From a virus, in the IMG/VR virus record IMGVR_UViG_3300050821_018194, positions 1 through 21,328 of that record: DNA of 21,328 bases. One strand, 5' to 3'. Of this stretch, positions 8,380 through 15,471 are shown one piece after another (position 1 is the first letter of the stretch; each line of letters starts with the position of its first letter). The notes beneath the pieces were generated by a model. The model had not been told where the DNA came from. It saw only the letters and a program-made list of their open reading frames with translations, and searched no databases. A program made the position numbers and the translations under genes.

Positions 8380-8640
8380 ATGCCACACAAAGTCACTATT
8401 CACAATATCGAGCGTCACAAAGTAACCGGGGGTATCGCGTTTGTCCTCCGGTGTTGCGGAGAGCATGAGCACACTGTCCACATTCAGCAGCCCGGAAAAT
8501 TCACCAGGGAAGAACTGGCACGGGCCATTGAAGACCACAAGGCCAGCGTGGCCGAGCAACATGAATCCCATGTGGTGGCAGAGGAGTTTATCCGCCAATT
8601 GGCTGGGGTGTCTTCTAACGATTGCCATGAGTGTGGGTAA
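8380..8640 (+). CDS. Small Cys/His-rich protein, 86 aa
   Basis: ATG 8380 lies 7 bases after aggaa. The product begins with two beta-like stretches and has RCCGEHEHTVHI at about residues 24-35. A helix follows (FTREELARAIEDHKASVAEQHESHVVAEEFIRQL), and the end is CHECG. The paired cysteines (Cys-Cys near 25, Cys-x-x-Cys at the C-terminus) with interspersed histidines suggest a metal site. No signal peptide and no membrane segment are present. Family not recognised. It sits between the Hint-domain protein and the GNAT-like gene, so it is probably a small virion or assembly factor (inference). The gene is supported by a proper ribosome-binding site and by non-repeat sequence. Confidence 0.6.
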   Translation: MPHKVTIHNIERHKVTGGIAFVLRCCGEHEHTVHIQQPGKFTREELARAIEDHKASVAEQHESHVVAEEFIRQLAGVSSNDCHECG

Positions 8641-8767
8641 GCGGAAGAATTTGGTAATCGGGTAAGTTGGTAATTGAGTAATTGAAAATCAACACTGGAC
8701 CTCAACAACTTCCGACAGCAACTAACGGCTAATGGCTAAGTACTAACGGCTACGACTGGAGTTCACC
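8641..8767. repeat. Heptad-type spacer
   Basis: The left part reads ttggtaatcgggtaagttggtaattgagtaattg in overlapping pieces (about 8650-8683), an AT-rich diverged heptad run. The right part is actaacg/gctaatg/gctaagt/actaacg/gctacga (about 8720-8755). The Shine-Dalgarno ggag (8758-8761) for the next gene follows. Confidence 0.7.
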
Positions 8768-9187
8768 ATGATTCATTGGAGAGATACAGTCCCATCCGAT
8801 CTGGCGAGACTGCATCAACTGTGGGACGAGCAGGAGAGGCGGTTTGAGGGGACGGGAGTGAAGGTAGATCGTCCGGATCTGAGCCGGCCTCCGACCATGG
8901 CGGTGCGGGTCGCGGAGAAAGACGGGCAGGTTGTCGGCTTCTATCACGTGGAGGCGGTGGCGGAGTTAAGCATCGTCACCGGGGATGAAGATGTCATGCG
9001 CTCTTTGGCCCCGGAGATGGCGACGTTGTCCCACTGGCTCAAAGCGCATGGCGTCCGTACCGGGTGGGGGTTGGTCCCTAAGAAGTTCGCGGCATCCATG
9101 GGAAGATTTCTGCGGAAGTGTCCGCTGATCCGGAAGTGGACAGTGTTTGAAATCTTTGGATGCGACTTTTCGGAGCTCGGAGACTGA
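8768..9187 (+). CDS. GNAT-like protein, 139 aa (T7 gp13-sized)
   Basis: ATG 8768 is 6 bases after ggag. The fold pattern is GNAT-like: an N-terminal helix (PSDLARLHQLWDEQERRF), then paired strands AVRVAEKDGQVVGFYHVEAV with the dG-x-vvGF turn typical of strands 2-3 of N-acetyltransferases, then a helix (MRSLAPEMATLSHWLKAHG) and a late strand pair. The classic Q/RxxGxG/A acetyl-CoA loop is not seen, so catalysis is doubtful. Proteins of this size and fold occur in podoviral virion modules (T7 gp13 is 138 residues), immediately before the gp14-like internal protein, and the same order is seen here. I infer a virion-assembly role rather than a metabolic acetyltransferase. An ordinary GNAT enzyme remains an alternative. 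Confidence 0.55.
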   Translation: MIHWRDTVPSDLARLHQLWDEQERRFEGTGVKVDRPDLSRPPTMAVRVAEKDGQVVGFYHVEAVAELSIVTGDEDVMRSLAPEMATLSHWLKAHGVRTGWGLVPKKFAASMGRFLRKCPLIRKWTVFEIFGCDFSELGD

Positions 9188-9329
9188 AGGAATTTGTAAT
9201 TTATAAATTGTAATTTGTAATTTTAAAGGCTAATGGCTAAGTACTAAGGACTAATTACTAAAGGCTAGAAGCCAGCAGCTAGTAGCTAGCAGCAATAGAG
9301 CACTAATCCAGATTGGAGTAACAACGACC
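9188..9329. repeat. AT-rich and heptad spacer
   Basis: The left part, about 9190-9226, is built of diverged 'ttgtaattt' units and is very AT-rich. From 9228 to 9295 there is a heptad run (ggctaat, ggctaag, tactaag, gactaat, ggctaga, agccagc, agctagt, agctagc). Then comes 'gattggagtaac', whose ggag at 9315-9318 is the likely ribosome-binding site, 11 bases before ATG 9330. Confidence 0.7.
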
Positions 9330-9926
9330 ATGGGACGCAGCGAATCTAAAGACGCCTTCAATACTTCAAAACAGATGGCACAGCAGAACCAGCAGAATGC
9401 CCAGATCAGCCTGGGCAATGAAAATAAGGCCATCACCGATTTCGGCAAGTCCATTGACGACTATGGAAATTTCATCAATACGGAGTTCGCTCCGGGCGGA
9501 CAGTTCGACACAGCGGAAAATAACCTGGCGACCAGCGCGACCGCCGGCGGCAAGAACTCGCTTCAGGATTACTTCTCCAATGTCGGCAGCCGCACCGGTA
9601 CAGGCACCACCCCGCAGATGATTGCAGCCGTGGAAGAAGGAAGCCGGCAAGGGCAGCGAGATACCGCCAACTTCCTGAACCAGGCGCTTCTTTCGCGCAT
9701 TGGCGCGCTGGGTCACGGCCAGGAGACCGTGATGCAGGCGCGCGGGCAGATTCCAGGAATGTACGGGACCCAGTATGCCACGTCGCTGGGCGGAGCAGGC
9801 ACAGCCATGGGCCACGCCACGCAAGCGGCCCAGACTCCGGGTTTTTGGGACACCTTCCTGCCGGTCATCGTAGGAGGCGCTGCACAGGTTGGCGCTGGAT
9901 TCACGCCGGGAGCGAAGAAAGGATGA
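9330..9926 (+). CDS. Probable internal virion / DNA-ejection protein, 198 aa
   Basis: Starts at ATG 9330. The N-terminal half is hydrophilic and Gln/Asn-rich with long helices (SKQMAQQNQQNAQISLGNEN). The middle has Gly/Ala/Ser/Thr-rich stretches. A C-terminal hydrophobic glycine-rich segment (WDTFLPVIVGGAAQVGAGF) could insert in a membrane. This composition and size match podoviral internal ejection proteins (T7 gp14, 196 aa), which leave the capsid and form a channel in the cell envelope. The preceding 139-aa GNAT-like gene repeats the T7 13-14 order. Sequence identity to known proteins was not tested, so the role is an inference from composition, size and order. Confidence 0.5.
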   Translation: MGRSESKDAFNTSKQMAQQNQQNAQISLGNENKAITDFGKSIDDYGNFINTEFAPGGQFDTAENNLATSATAGGKNSLQDYFSNVGSRTGTGTTPQMIAAVEEGSRQGQRDTANFLNQALLSRIGALGHGQETVMQARGQIPGMYGTQYATSLGGAGTAMGHATQAAQTPGFWDTFLPVIVGGAAQVGAGFTPGAKKG

Positions 9927-9933
9927 CTGCCAA

Positions 9934-10380
9934 GATTGCCAGAATTGCCATAACTGCCAAAATTGCCAGAATTGAAGAAGCAGCAGTTAGCAATTAGCAA
10001 TTAGCAATTAGCAAATGGCAATTAGCCAGATGTCAGTCTGCTGGCTGGTAGTCGATTGCCAGAATCGCCATAACTGCCAAAATTGCCAGAATTGAAGAAG
10101 CAGCAGTTGGCAAATAGCAATTAGCAATTAGCAAATGGCAATTAGCCAGATGTCAGTCTGCTGGCTGGTAGTCGATTGCCAGAATTGCCATAACTGCCAA
10201 AATTGCCAGAATTGAAGAAGCAGCAGTTGGCAAATAGCAATTAGCAATTAGCAATTAGCAAATGGCAATTAGCCAGATGTCAGTCTGCTGGCTGGTAGTC
10301 GATTGCCAGAATCGCCATAACTGCCAAAATTGCCAGAATTGAAGAGCAGCAGTTAGCAAATAGCAATTGGCAATTGGCCA
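9934..10380. repeat. Tandem array of 120/127-bp composite repeat units
   Basis: Three full units start at 9934, 10054 and 10174 and a partial fourth at 10301, with periods of 120, 120 and 127 bp. Each unit holds (1) a nonamer run attgccaga/attgccata/actgccaaa/attgccaga, (2) 'attgaagaagcagcagtt', (3) a heptad run of agcaatt with aaatggcaatt, and (4) a unique tail 'gatgtcagtctgctggctgg' within a hairpin agccag...ctggct (10024-10046, 10144-10166, 10271-10293). The extra 7 bp in the third unit is exactly one added heptad, showing slippage inside the larger repeat. Units differ only at a few bases, so amplification is recent. No CRISPR-type unique spacers are present. Confidence 0.93.
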
Positions 10381-10579
10381 GAACAGCCAGGACCTTGAAC
10401 CATAGCCGAGGGGCACCCTGATTTCCACTGAGGCCACTGATCGGAAAAACAATGCATTTTAACCGCTGATTTGCGCTGATGACGCGAGATAAAGATTTTT
10501 CTGGCTAATTGCTAATTGCCAATTGCTAATTGCTGGCTGATTGCTGACTGCTTATTCCCCCACACCATCGAGGACATTT
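10381..10579. repeat. Interspersed element and right-hand heptads
   Basis: A 'aaccgctgatttgcgctgat' element with 'gacgcgag' covers about 10459-10490. It is one of several same-orientation copies in the window. Opposite-sense heptads (gctaatt, gctaatt, gccaatt, gctaatt, gctggct, gattgct) cover about 10503-10552. The Shine-Dalgarno gagga (10570-10574) follows. Confidence 0.75.
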
Positions 10580-11647
10580 ATGGATAACCCACAGACTTAT
10601 CCTTCGCAGGAACAAGATCGTGCAGACTACTATTCCGGGACAATTCCCAGGGGCACCAGAAGCGTCCTAGCAGGGCAGCCTCAGGCGCAAACTACAGCCG
10701 CAAAGCCGCCGGACGGTCCGTCGATTGGCGAGAAGATTATGAGCGCCGCCTCTGCTGCTGCTGCTCCTCAGGCTGCTGTTGGGCCTCCGGTCTCACAAGG
10801 GCTAATCGGAGCTCTTCCCGGTACGGAGCCGTATACTCAGGCAACATTGAGAAAGATCGCCGGCGGCGCAGCGGATAGCGCGCGTGCCTGGCTCATCAAT
10901 CAAGCGGACCATGAGCGCCAGACGAACCAGCAGGCGCACGCTCCGCTCGACCGCCATGATCCCAGATACCGCATGGGGATTGGCCAAAGAATCCTGGGAT
11001 CATTGGTCAACTTTGGCAGCGGATTCTCAAGGAATGGCCTGCCTCCGGTCAATGTAGGTCCGGGCGCGCTGAACCATCGCTATTATCAGGACCAGCAGCA
11101 GCGAGAGGATGATGCGGCTGCATCGGACTTGCGTCTGCAATCTTTGCAGCGCGGTTTGGAGTTGCAGGATGAGATGCACGATCAATTCATGAATCCACAG
11201 GGCCCGGATAATCGGGACCAGAATACACAAGGCCTCAATGTGGGAAGTCTCGGTGTGACCTCTCTGCCAACTGACACTCCGGGGAATGAATCGGGCCAGC
11301 AATCCGCAAATGGGCCGCTCACGCTATACGAGAGCGCGGTAAAGCAGGCTGCGCAGGAAACCAATCCAGCCAAGGCAGCCGATATGGAGAGCGGCTTGCG
11401 GATGATGGAGCGAATCCAGAAAGGCCGCGAGAGCGGCAAGATCAAGCCTGTTCCGACCGCGACCGACGGGCTTACCGAGGCTGAACTCAAGCAGTTCAAC
11501 GATCAGGCTTACGGCGTGAACCAGCGGATTGCCATTCTGGAAAACGCCGAGCGCACTCCGGAAATTGAAACGGCGCTGCGGAAGCTCTATCAGCAACGGG
11601 ATTCGGTTGCCAACGGTATCAAGTCTCGGCGAAAGATTTACCGCTGA
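10580..11647 (+). CDS. Gln/Ala-rich phage protein, 355 aa, possible internal or scaffold-type protein
   Basis: ATG 10580 is chosen because gagga lies 5 bases upstream; the longer frame from 10541 starts inside repeat DNA. The product is hydrophilic and mostly helical or disordered, with Pro/Ala/Gln-rich N-terminal parts (SAASAAAAPQAAVGPPV), a Gly-rich segment (GIGQRILGSLVNFGSGFSRNG), a Gln/Asp/Glu-rich helix (YYQDQQQREDDAAASDLRLQ) and a C-terminal helical region rich in Glu/Lys. No catalytic motif, signal peptide or membrane helix. It follows the gp14-like gene, where podoviruses keep large internal virion proteins, so it may be a short internal or ejection protein (inference). The last residues KIYR and the TGA stop belong to an interspersed 'ttaccgctgattt' repeat, so its natural C-terminus has probably been replaced. 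Confidence 0.6.
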   Translation: MDNPQTYPSQEQDRADYYSGTIPRGTRSVLAGQPQAQTTAAKPPDGPSIGEKIMSAASAAAAPQAAVGPPVSQGLIGALPGTEPYTQATLRKIAGGAADSARAWLINQADHERQTNQQAHAPLDRHDPRYRMGIGQRILGSLVNFGSGFSRNGLPPVNVGPGALNHRYYQDQQQREDDAAASDLRLQSLQRGLELQDEMHDQFMNPQGPDNRDQNTQGLNVGSLGVTSLPTDTPGNESGQQSANGPLTLYESAVKQAAQETNPAKAADMESGLRMMERIQKGRESGKIKPVPTATDGLTEAELKQFNDQAYGVNQRIAILENAERTPEIETALRKLYQQRDSVANGIKSRRKIYR

Positions 11648-11875
11648 TTTACGGAAAAGGCTTTCACCGCCCTTCGGCTTTGCTCAGGGCAGGCTCCGGA
11701 CGCAAAGGACGCAGAGGAAAGCAAAATCAAAACCTCATATTAAGACGCGGAGAAAACCCGTTAAACCACAAAGGCCACGAAGGAGAAAACACAAAGGACA
11801 GCGGTGTTGCCACGAATTTAACGAACGGGTGCGAATGGAGGCGCTGGGAGGGTGGTTTCGCCAGATTGATGGTAG
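11636..11875. repeat. Mosaic of three interspersed repeat modules
   Basis: The order is: 'tttaccgctgatttacgg' (from about 11636, overlapping the upstream stop codon), a hairpin module gcccttcggctttgctcagggc (about 11670-11692), 'aggctccggacgcaaagg' with 'acgcagagg' (about 11692-11720), then a 'accacaaaggccacgaagg' module (about 11764-11785) and a final 'gccacgaatttaacgaacg' piece (about 11808-11828). No gene is supported on either strand. Confidence 0.75.
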
Positions 11876-14050
11876 CTAGCGCAATATGTGCAGGTCCTTC
11901 AGATGCTTCAGCGCTGACTCGTCTCTTACGTTTGTATACAGGAGGTAGAGTGTGGAGAGTTTCTTGAGATCCTTGAGGGGAGATACATCGCTCACCGTTG
12001 CACCGGTGAGGTTAAGAGTGGTGAGATTTGTAAGGCCTTTGAGGGGAGACAAATCGCCTACCTTTGTAGTGGTGAGGTTGAGCGTGGTGAGGTTTGTAAG
12101 GCCTTTGAGGGGAGACAAATCATTTACCTTTGTACCGGTGAGGTTGAGCGAGGTGAGATTCGTGAGGCCCGTGAGGGGAGACAAATCACTTACATCTGCG
12201 AGGGAGAGGTCAAGCTGAGAGAGATTCTTGAGATTCTTGATTGGTGACACATCATTTATCCCTGATCCGTTCAGGCTGAGGAACGTTACGCTCGTCAGGT
12301 TCTCCAGTGGGGACAGGTCAATGTATATGTACGTTTGAGAAAGCAACGCCGTAGCCTGGAAAACACCCAGTGTTGATACGTTCTTCAAAGAACCCCAACC
12401 CTTGAGGGTGGCGAGGGAGCCAGGGTTCATTAATCTCACTTTCAATGGCAGACGTGTGCGGCGGAGAGCGTTGAGGCTCGCGGCTGGTGGTGCTCCGTTG
12501 TATTCAAGTTCCAAAGTGGAATCAGCTTGGCGTACTTTCCAGCCGAGTTCTGTCAGTTCAACGATGGGGTCCTTTCCCCAGCTTGACGCGGCGATGAAGG
12601 CCACCACCATGCTGGTAGTTGCCAGCCAGGGTAGCCAGGTGCGGAATTTGCGCCAGAGGGATATTTTCCAGCGGGCTGTTATTGAGTCGAGTAAGGGGAC
12701 TAGGAAGTCGTGGGAGATTTCCCAGGTTTGCTGGTCGGAGTCTATTGGGCGGACTATGGCTCGGTCGCTTTGACCTAAGACTCTTAGGCAGCCTCGGACG
12801 GCGGCTGGGTCCAGCGTGGTGTCGCCGGTTGTGTTTTGGGCCAGTTCGGTTATTGTTCGGGGGCGCTTGGTTACGTAGCTGGTGATTAGCTGCGGGATCA
12901 GGTGGGGGGCCACGTCGCGGACTTGGGGGAGGGTTATGGACTCGCGCAAGAAGCCACGGATGAGGTTGCCTGGGCGAAAGCCTCGGGGGAGTCCGGTGGC
13001 GAAGCGTCCCAGGACGAGGCCGCAGAGGTTGACGGTTACGGGACGGACCAAGCCTTTGGCTTGTTCGATCTCGGCGGCTTCGCGGAGGACGTCGCGGAGG
13101 AGTTCGTCGCTGGCTTGCAGGCCGGAGCCGCGCATGAAATCGCGGGCGGCGCTTTCGGTAAAGGGTGGAACCTCTTTCCAATTGGTGTCCTGAAGCAGCG
13201 GGGGCAGCGAGAGCTTTTCGATCAGACCGATATAGTCGCTGCGAAAGACCAACAGGAATGTGACTTCGCCGATGGACTGGTGGCGCAGGGAGGACAAGAG
13301 CTGTCCAAGGCGCTGCTGGCGCTCGGCGTCCTGCAAGATTACAAACTCTTCAAACTGGTCGAGGACGATTAGAAGGCGTCGAGGATGGATGTAACGACAG
13401 GCGCGTTCGAGCAGGGAGCGCAGGTCGGTTCGTTTGTCTGACGAGCTCTTATCCGAAGGTCTCGCCCAGATGACGCCCGGTCTCTGCAACTCCTGTTCGA
13501 GGACAGTGAGCGGGTCCTGGTAGCCGCGCAGGCGGATGACAAGGGTATTCTGGCGCTCCAGATTGGGCAGGACCCAGGCGGTGAGCAGGGAGCTTTTTCC
13601 CGATCCGGACAAGCCAGTGAGGTAGAGTACCGGGCTTTTGTTGTCTTGGAGCCAGCGAAGGATTTCCAGATGTTTGGCATCGGCGCGGGCGAATGAGGCC
13701 TCGTCGTCGAGAGGGGCGAGACGGAAGTATCCGGCTTGAAGATGGCCGGTGATCTCGGTGAGGCGCTTTTTTCTTCTCTGTTCGATCAATGATGGGATTA
13801 CGTGGAAGACGAGGGCCAATATCGGCAAGGCAGCAACCAACCCTGCGCGTAACCCGACAGGCAGGTCTTTCAAGGGTTCAGCAAGCTTCTGAAAGGCAAG
13901 CACTGCGGCTGTGATCGCACCTGCATAAGCTGTCAGGAGGCCAACCCAAGAAGTGGCAAGTTTGGCTACGAGTTCAAAGGCTCGGCCCAGACCCTTTGAG
14001 GCAGAGTCCAAATTGGGACTGGAAACAGGGGTGAGTGTTGGGCTGGCCAT
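11876..14050 (-). CDS. Membrane STAND-type NTPase with C-terminal leucine-rich repeats
   Basis: The product is 724 residues from ATG 14050 (MASPTLTPVS). The longer frame to 14239 would run through repeat DNA and over the divergent gene. Two membrane helices lie at about 34-52 and 66-86. The NTPase core has Walker A GLSGSGKS (146-153) and Walker B RRLLIVLDQFEE (224-235), the form typical of bacterial STAND ATPases, then FRSDYIG and a winged-helix-type EISHDFLVPLL (444-454). A third membrane helix is at about 472-490. Residues about 575-720 are 22-residue leucine-rich repeats (LTNLTTLNLTxTKVxDLSPL) of internalin type. STAND proteins are signal-triggered switches, and several are anti-phage defences that oligomerise after sensing a phage protein with their C-terminal repeats. 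Here the LRR would be the sensor (inference). No effector enzyme domain is visible; the membrane segments may be the effector. It is divergent from a zinc-ribbon gene 187 bp away. Confidence 0.85.
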   Translation of the reverse strand: MASPTLTPVSSPNLDSASKGLGRAFELVAKLATSWVGLLTAYAGAITAAVLAFQKLAEPLKDLPVGLRAGLVAALPILALVFHVIPSLIEQRRKKRLTEITGHLQAGYFRLAPLDDEASFARADAKHLEILRWLQDNKSPVLYLTGLSGSGKSSLLTAWVLPNLERQNTLVIRLRGYQDPLTVLEQELQRPGVIWARPSDKSSSDKRTDLRSLLERACRYIHPRRLLIVLDQFEEFVILQDAERQQRLGQLLSSLRHQSIGEVTFLLVFRSDYIGLIEKLSLPPLLQDTNWKEVPPFTESAARDFMRGSGLQASDELLRDVLREAAEIEQAKGLVRPVTVNLCGLVLGRFATGLPRGFRPGNLIRGFLRESITLPQVRDVAPHLIPQLITSYVTKRPRTITELAQNTTGDTTLDPAAVRGCLRVLGQSDRAIVRPIDSDQQTWEISHDFLVPLLDSITARWKISLWRKFRTWLPWLATTSMVVAFIAASSWGKDPIVELTELGWKVRQADSTLELEYNGAPPAASLNALRRTRLPLKVRLMNPGSLATLKGWGSLKNVSTLGVFQATALLSQTYIYIDLSPLENLTSVTFLSLNGSGINDVSPIKNLKNLSQLDLSLADVSDLSPLTGLTNLTSLNLTGTKVNDLSPLKGLTNLTTLNLTTTKVGDLSPLKGLTNLTTLNLTGATVSDVSPLKDLKKLSTLYLLYTNVRDESALKHLKDLHILR
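11965..12228 (-). repeat. 66-bp tandem repeats coding for LRR units
   Basis: Four units of exactly 66 bp (22 codons) are marked on the + strand by 'gaggggaga' at 11975, 12041, 12107 and 12173. Adjacent units around 12031-12160 are nearly identical over long stretches (taaggcctttgaggggag at 12031 and 12097). Farther units, beyond 12230, are diverged. This gradient indicates recent expansion of the sensor repeat array within the gene. Confidence 0.9.
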
Positions 14051-14237
14051 GGTGCGTAGTTTAACCCTGGCAGCTATAAAATCAAAAACCTCGCGCTGAT
14101 TGCGCTGATCAACGCCGACTCTTCGTTGCTGGCCGCATCTTCCATCAGCATGAATGGGAGAGTCAGTGTACAATCTTTTGCAGTTTTCAATTTCAAAACG
14201 GAAATTCCGGTTAAAACCATTGTTTGGAGGACTTTCC
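14051..14237. promoter_or_regulatory. Divergent intergenic region between NTPase and zinc-ribbon genes
   Basis: This 187-bp space must hold the promoters of both divergent genes. It contains a diverged 'gcgctgattgcgctgatcaa' element (about 14092-14111) and an AT-rich stretch next to the + gene. A TACAAT hexamer (14168-14173) could be a -10 box, but no -35 box at good spacing is evident. The NTPase start has no Shine-Dalgarno site, while the + gene has ggagg at 14226-14230. No clear operator palindrome was found. Confidence 0.35.
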
Positions 14238-14918
14238 ATGTACTGCCGCTTCTGTGGTGCTACCCTTCCTGACGACTCAACCTTCTGTCAAAAGTGTGGT
14301 AAGTCACTGGCCGCAACGGCAGCGCCATCAAGCAAAGACGCAAGTGCTGCCGCGCCAGCAATGGCACCGATTCCAAAGTCAGTGCCGCAACCGGCGGGGA
14401 AAGCAAGCCAGAACGCGATCTTAGCGGGTATGGTGCTACTTATAGTTGTGTTTGGTGGTATCTGGTGGATAGCGAACAATCGAGGCACTTCAAGTGCTTC
14501 GGACGGTGCTAGTACTTCACCTGGTTTTCATCAGCAGACGTCCCCTGTACCTACTCCTCAGCTTCATCGCGTAAGAATCGGCACGGGCGCGCTAACTGTC
14601 AATGCGTCTAGTTCTGCGTATTTCACTTTGGCGGTACCTGCGGGAGCTAACAATGTCAGATTGCAAGGGCGTTTCAGCGCTACTGGTGGCAGTGGAAACG
14701 ACGTTAAGGTCTATCTGCTCAGCGAGGATCAGTACACGAATTGGCAAAATGGCCATTCAACACCCACGTTTTACAACAGCGATAAAGTCACGGTGAGTGA
14801 TGTGAATGTCACCCTGCCCAACGACGCTGGCACGTACTACCTAGTATTCGACAATAGGTTCTCTTTGTTTTCGCCGAAGGCCGTGGAAGAGCAGTTAACC
14901 CTGACCTACTACCAATGA
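14238..14918 (+). CDS. Zinc-ribbon, single-TM protein with C-terminal beta domain
   Basis: ATG 14238 follows ggagg. The 226 residues comprise a zinc ribbon at the extreme N-terminus (Cys3, Cys6, Cys17, Cys20: YCRFCG ... FCQKCG), a Ala/Ser/Pro linker, one membrane helix (about 60-79, ILAGMVLLIVVFGGIWWIA), a Ser/Thr/Pro-rich spacer, and a beta-sandwich-like domain (about 112-226) with VKVYLLSEDQYTNW, YNSDKVTVSDVNVTLP and GTYYLVFDNRFS. That last pattern resembles GOLD-type beta domains, so the topology would be a cytoplasmic zinc ribbon and an extracytoplasmic beta domain. Zinc-ribbon/TM proteins with variable outer domains are common in Acidobacteriota and often unannotated. The divergent NTPase makes a functional pair possible (inference); it could equally be an unrelated host gene. 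Confidence 0.75.
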   Translation: MYCRFCGATLPDDSTFCQKCGKSLAATAAPSSKDASAAAPAMAPIPKSVPQPAGKASQNAILAGMVLLIVVFGGIWWIANNRGTSSASDGASTSPGFHQQTSPVPTPQLHRVRIGTGALTVNASSSAYFTLAVPAGANNVRLQGRFSATGGSGNDVKVYLLSEDQYTNWQNGHSTPTFYNSDKVTVSDVNVTLPNDAGTYYLVFDNRFSLFSPKAVEEQLTLTYYQ

Positions 14919-15054
14919 ACTCCGGTACTTACGTATCTGGACTAGGTTCTTCCGCGCCCTTCGGCAAGCTCAGGGCAGGCTCTCCGGCGCTGCTTGGCGC
15001 AACGAATTACCTTGTTTGACTTTTCGCTATTTGTTCGCCTATCATCGATTCTTG
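14919..15054. repeat. Spacer with hairpin module
   Basis: A hairpin module gcccttcggcaagctcagggc (with its stem gccct/agggc) covers about 14957-14977, followed by 'aggctctccggcgctgc'. It lies 40 bp after the stop and could act as a weak transcription stop, although no T-run follows. The rest, to 15054, has no recognised features and no good Shine-Dalgarno site for the next gene. Confidence 0.55.
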
Positions 15055-15471
15055 ATGGATGGCCGTGTGTCTGCTGAGGCTTGGGTGGTTAAGTGCAAAG
15101 GATGCACTTGCGTGGTTGTCTGCCGGGCGGTGGACCAGCAGGCGGAACACGGTTCGCCGGAAAATGCAGAGCCGCATCCTGGCAAGGCTGTGGTTCTTAC
15201 GTGTTGTTGCTGCTGGAAGACTTTTCGGTACCTCCCCACAGACATATTTAAAGGTTGCCCTAGCCCCAGCAATGTTTGTCCTGAACGGCGGCAGCGGCAA
15301 GCTGTGCCCGATGGACGAAAGAAAGTTGACGGAGCGTTGCTGGTCGGGGCTTGCATTATTGCGGCCGTTCGGTTGAGCCGGCATGAGATCAAGCCGTCAC
15401 CGGCGCTGACTGCCAAGGTTGCTGAGAGCATTCGATTGGCTGAGATTATCCGTCTGAAAATGCAGGAATGA
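15055..15471 (+). CDS. Zinc-ribbon-like protein with C-terminal membrane helix
   Basis: The product is 138 residues from ATG 15055 (MDGRVSAEAW); an upstream start at 15016 is possible but unsupported. Two CxxC pairs (Cys14-Cys17 in KCKGC; Cys50-Cys53 in TCCCCWKTFRY), with a strand-rich spacer between, form a split zinc ribbon. A hydrophobic segment (GALLVGACIIAAVRLS, about 93-108) is probably a membrane helix, and a short helical tail follows. The region around Cys50 contains four consecutive cysteines, so an extra metal ligand or disulfide is possible. Unknown function. The opposite-strand frames over this DNA lack such domain logic. It is followed by a repeat 'ttttaccgctgatttacgcg'. Confidence 0.6.
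   Translation: MDGRVSAEAWVVKCKGCTCVVVCRAVDQQAEHGSPENAEPHPGKAVVLTCCCCWKTFRYLPTDIFKGCPSPSNVCPERRQRQAVPDGRKKVDGALLVGACIIAAVRLSRHEIKPSPALTAKVAESIRLAEIIRLKMQE

Noticed and set aside
9934-10380. CRISPR-like array
   Set aside because: Units of 120-127 bp repeat entirely, with no unique spacers, and are built of 9-bp and 7-bp sub-repeats; no cas genes are near.
12558-13372. Long frames opposite or alongside the NTPase core (for example 12902-13372 forward)
   Set aside because: They are compositional shadows of a GC-rich gene whose own frame has full NTPase motifs.
14051-14239. Longer N-terminus for the STAND NTPase (start at 14239)
   Set aside because: It would overlap the start of the divergent zinc-ribbon gene, translate an interspersed repeat and add a sequence without helix or domain logic; ATG 14050 is more natural.
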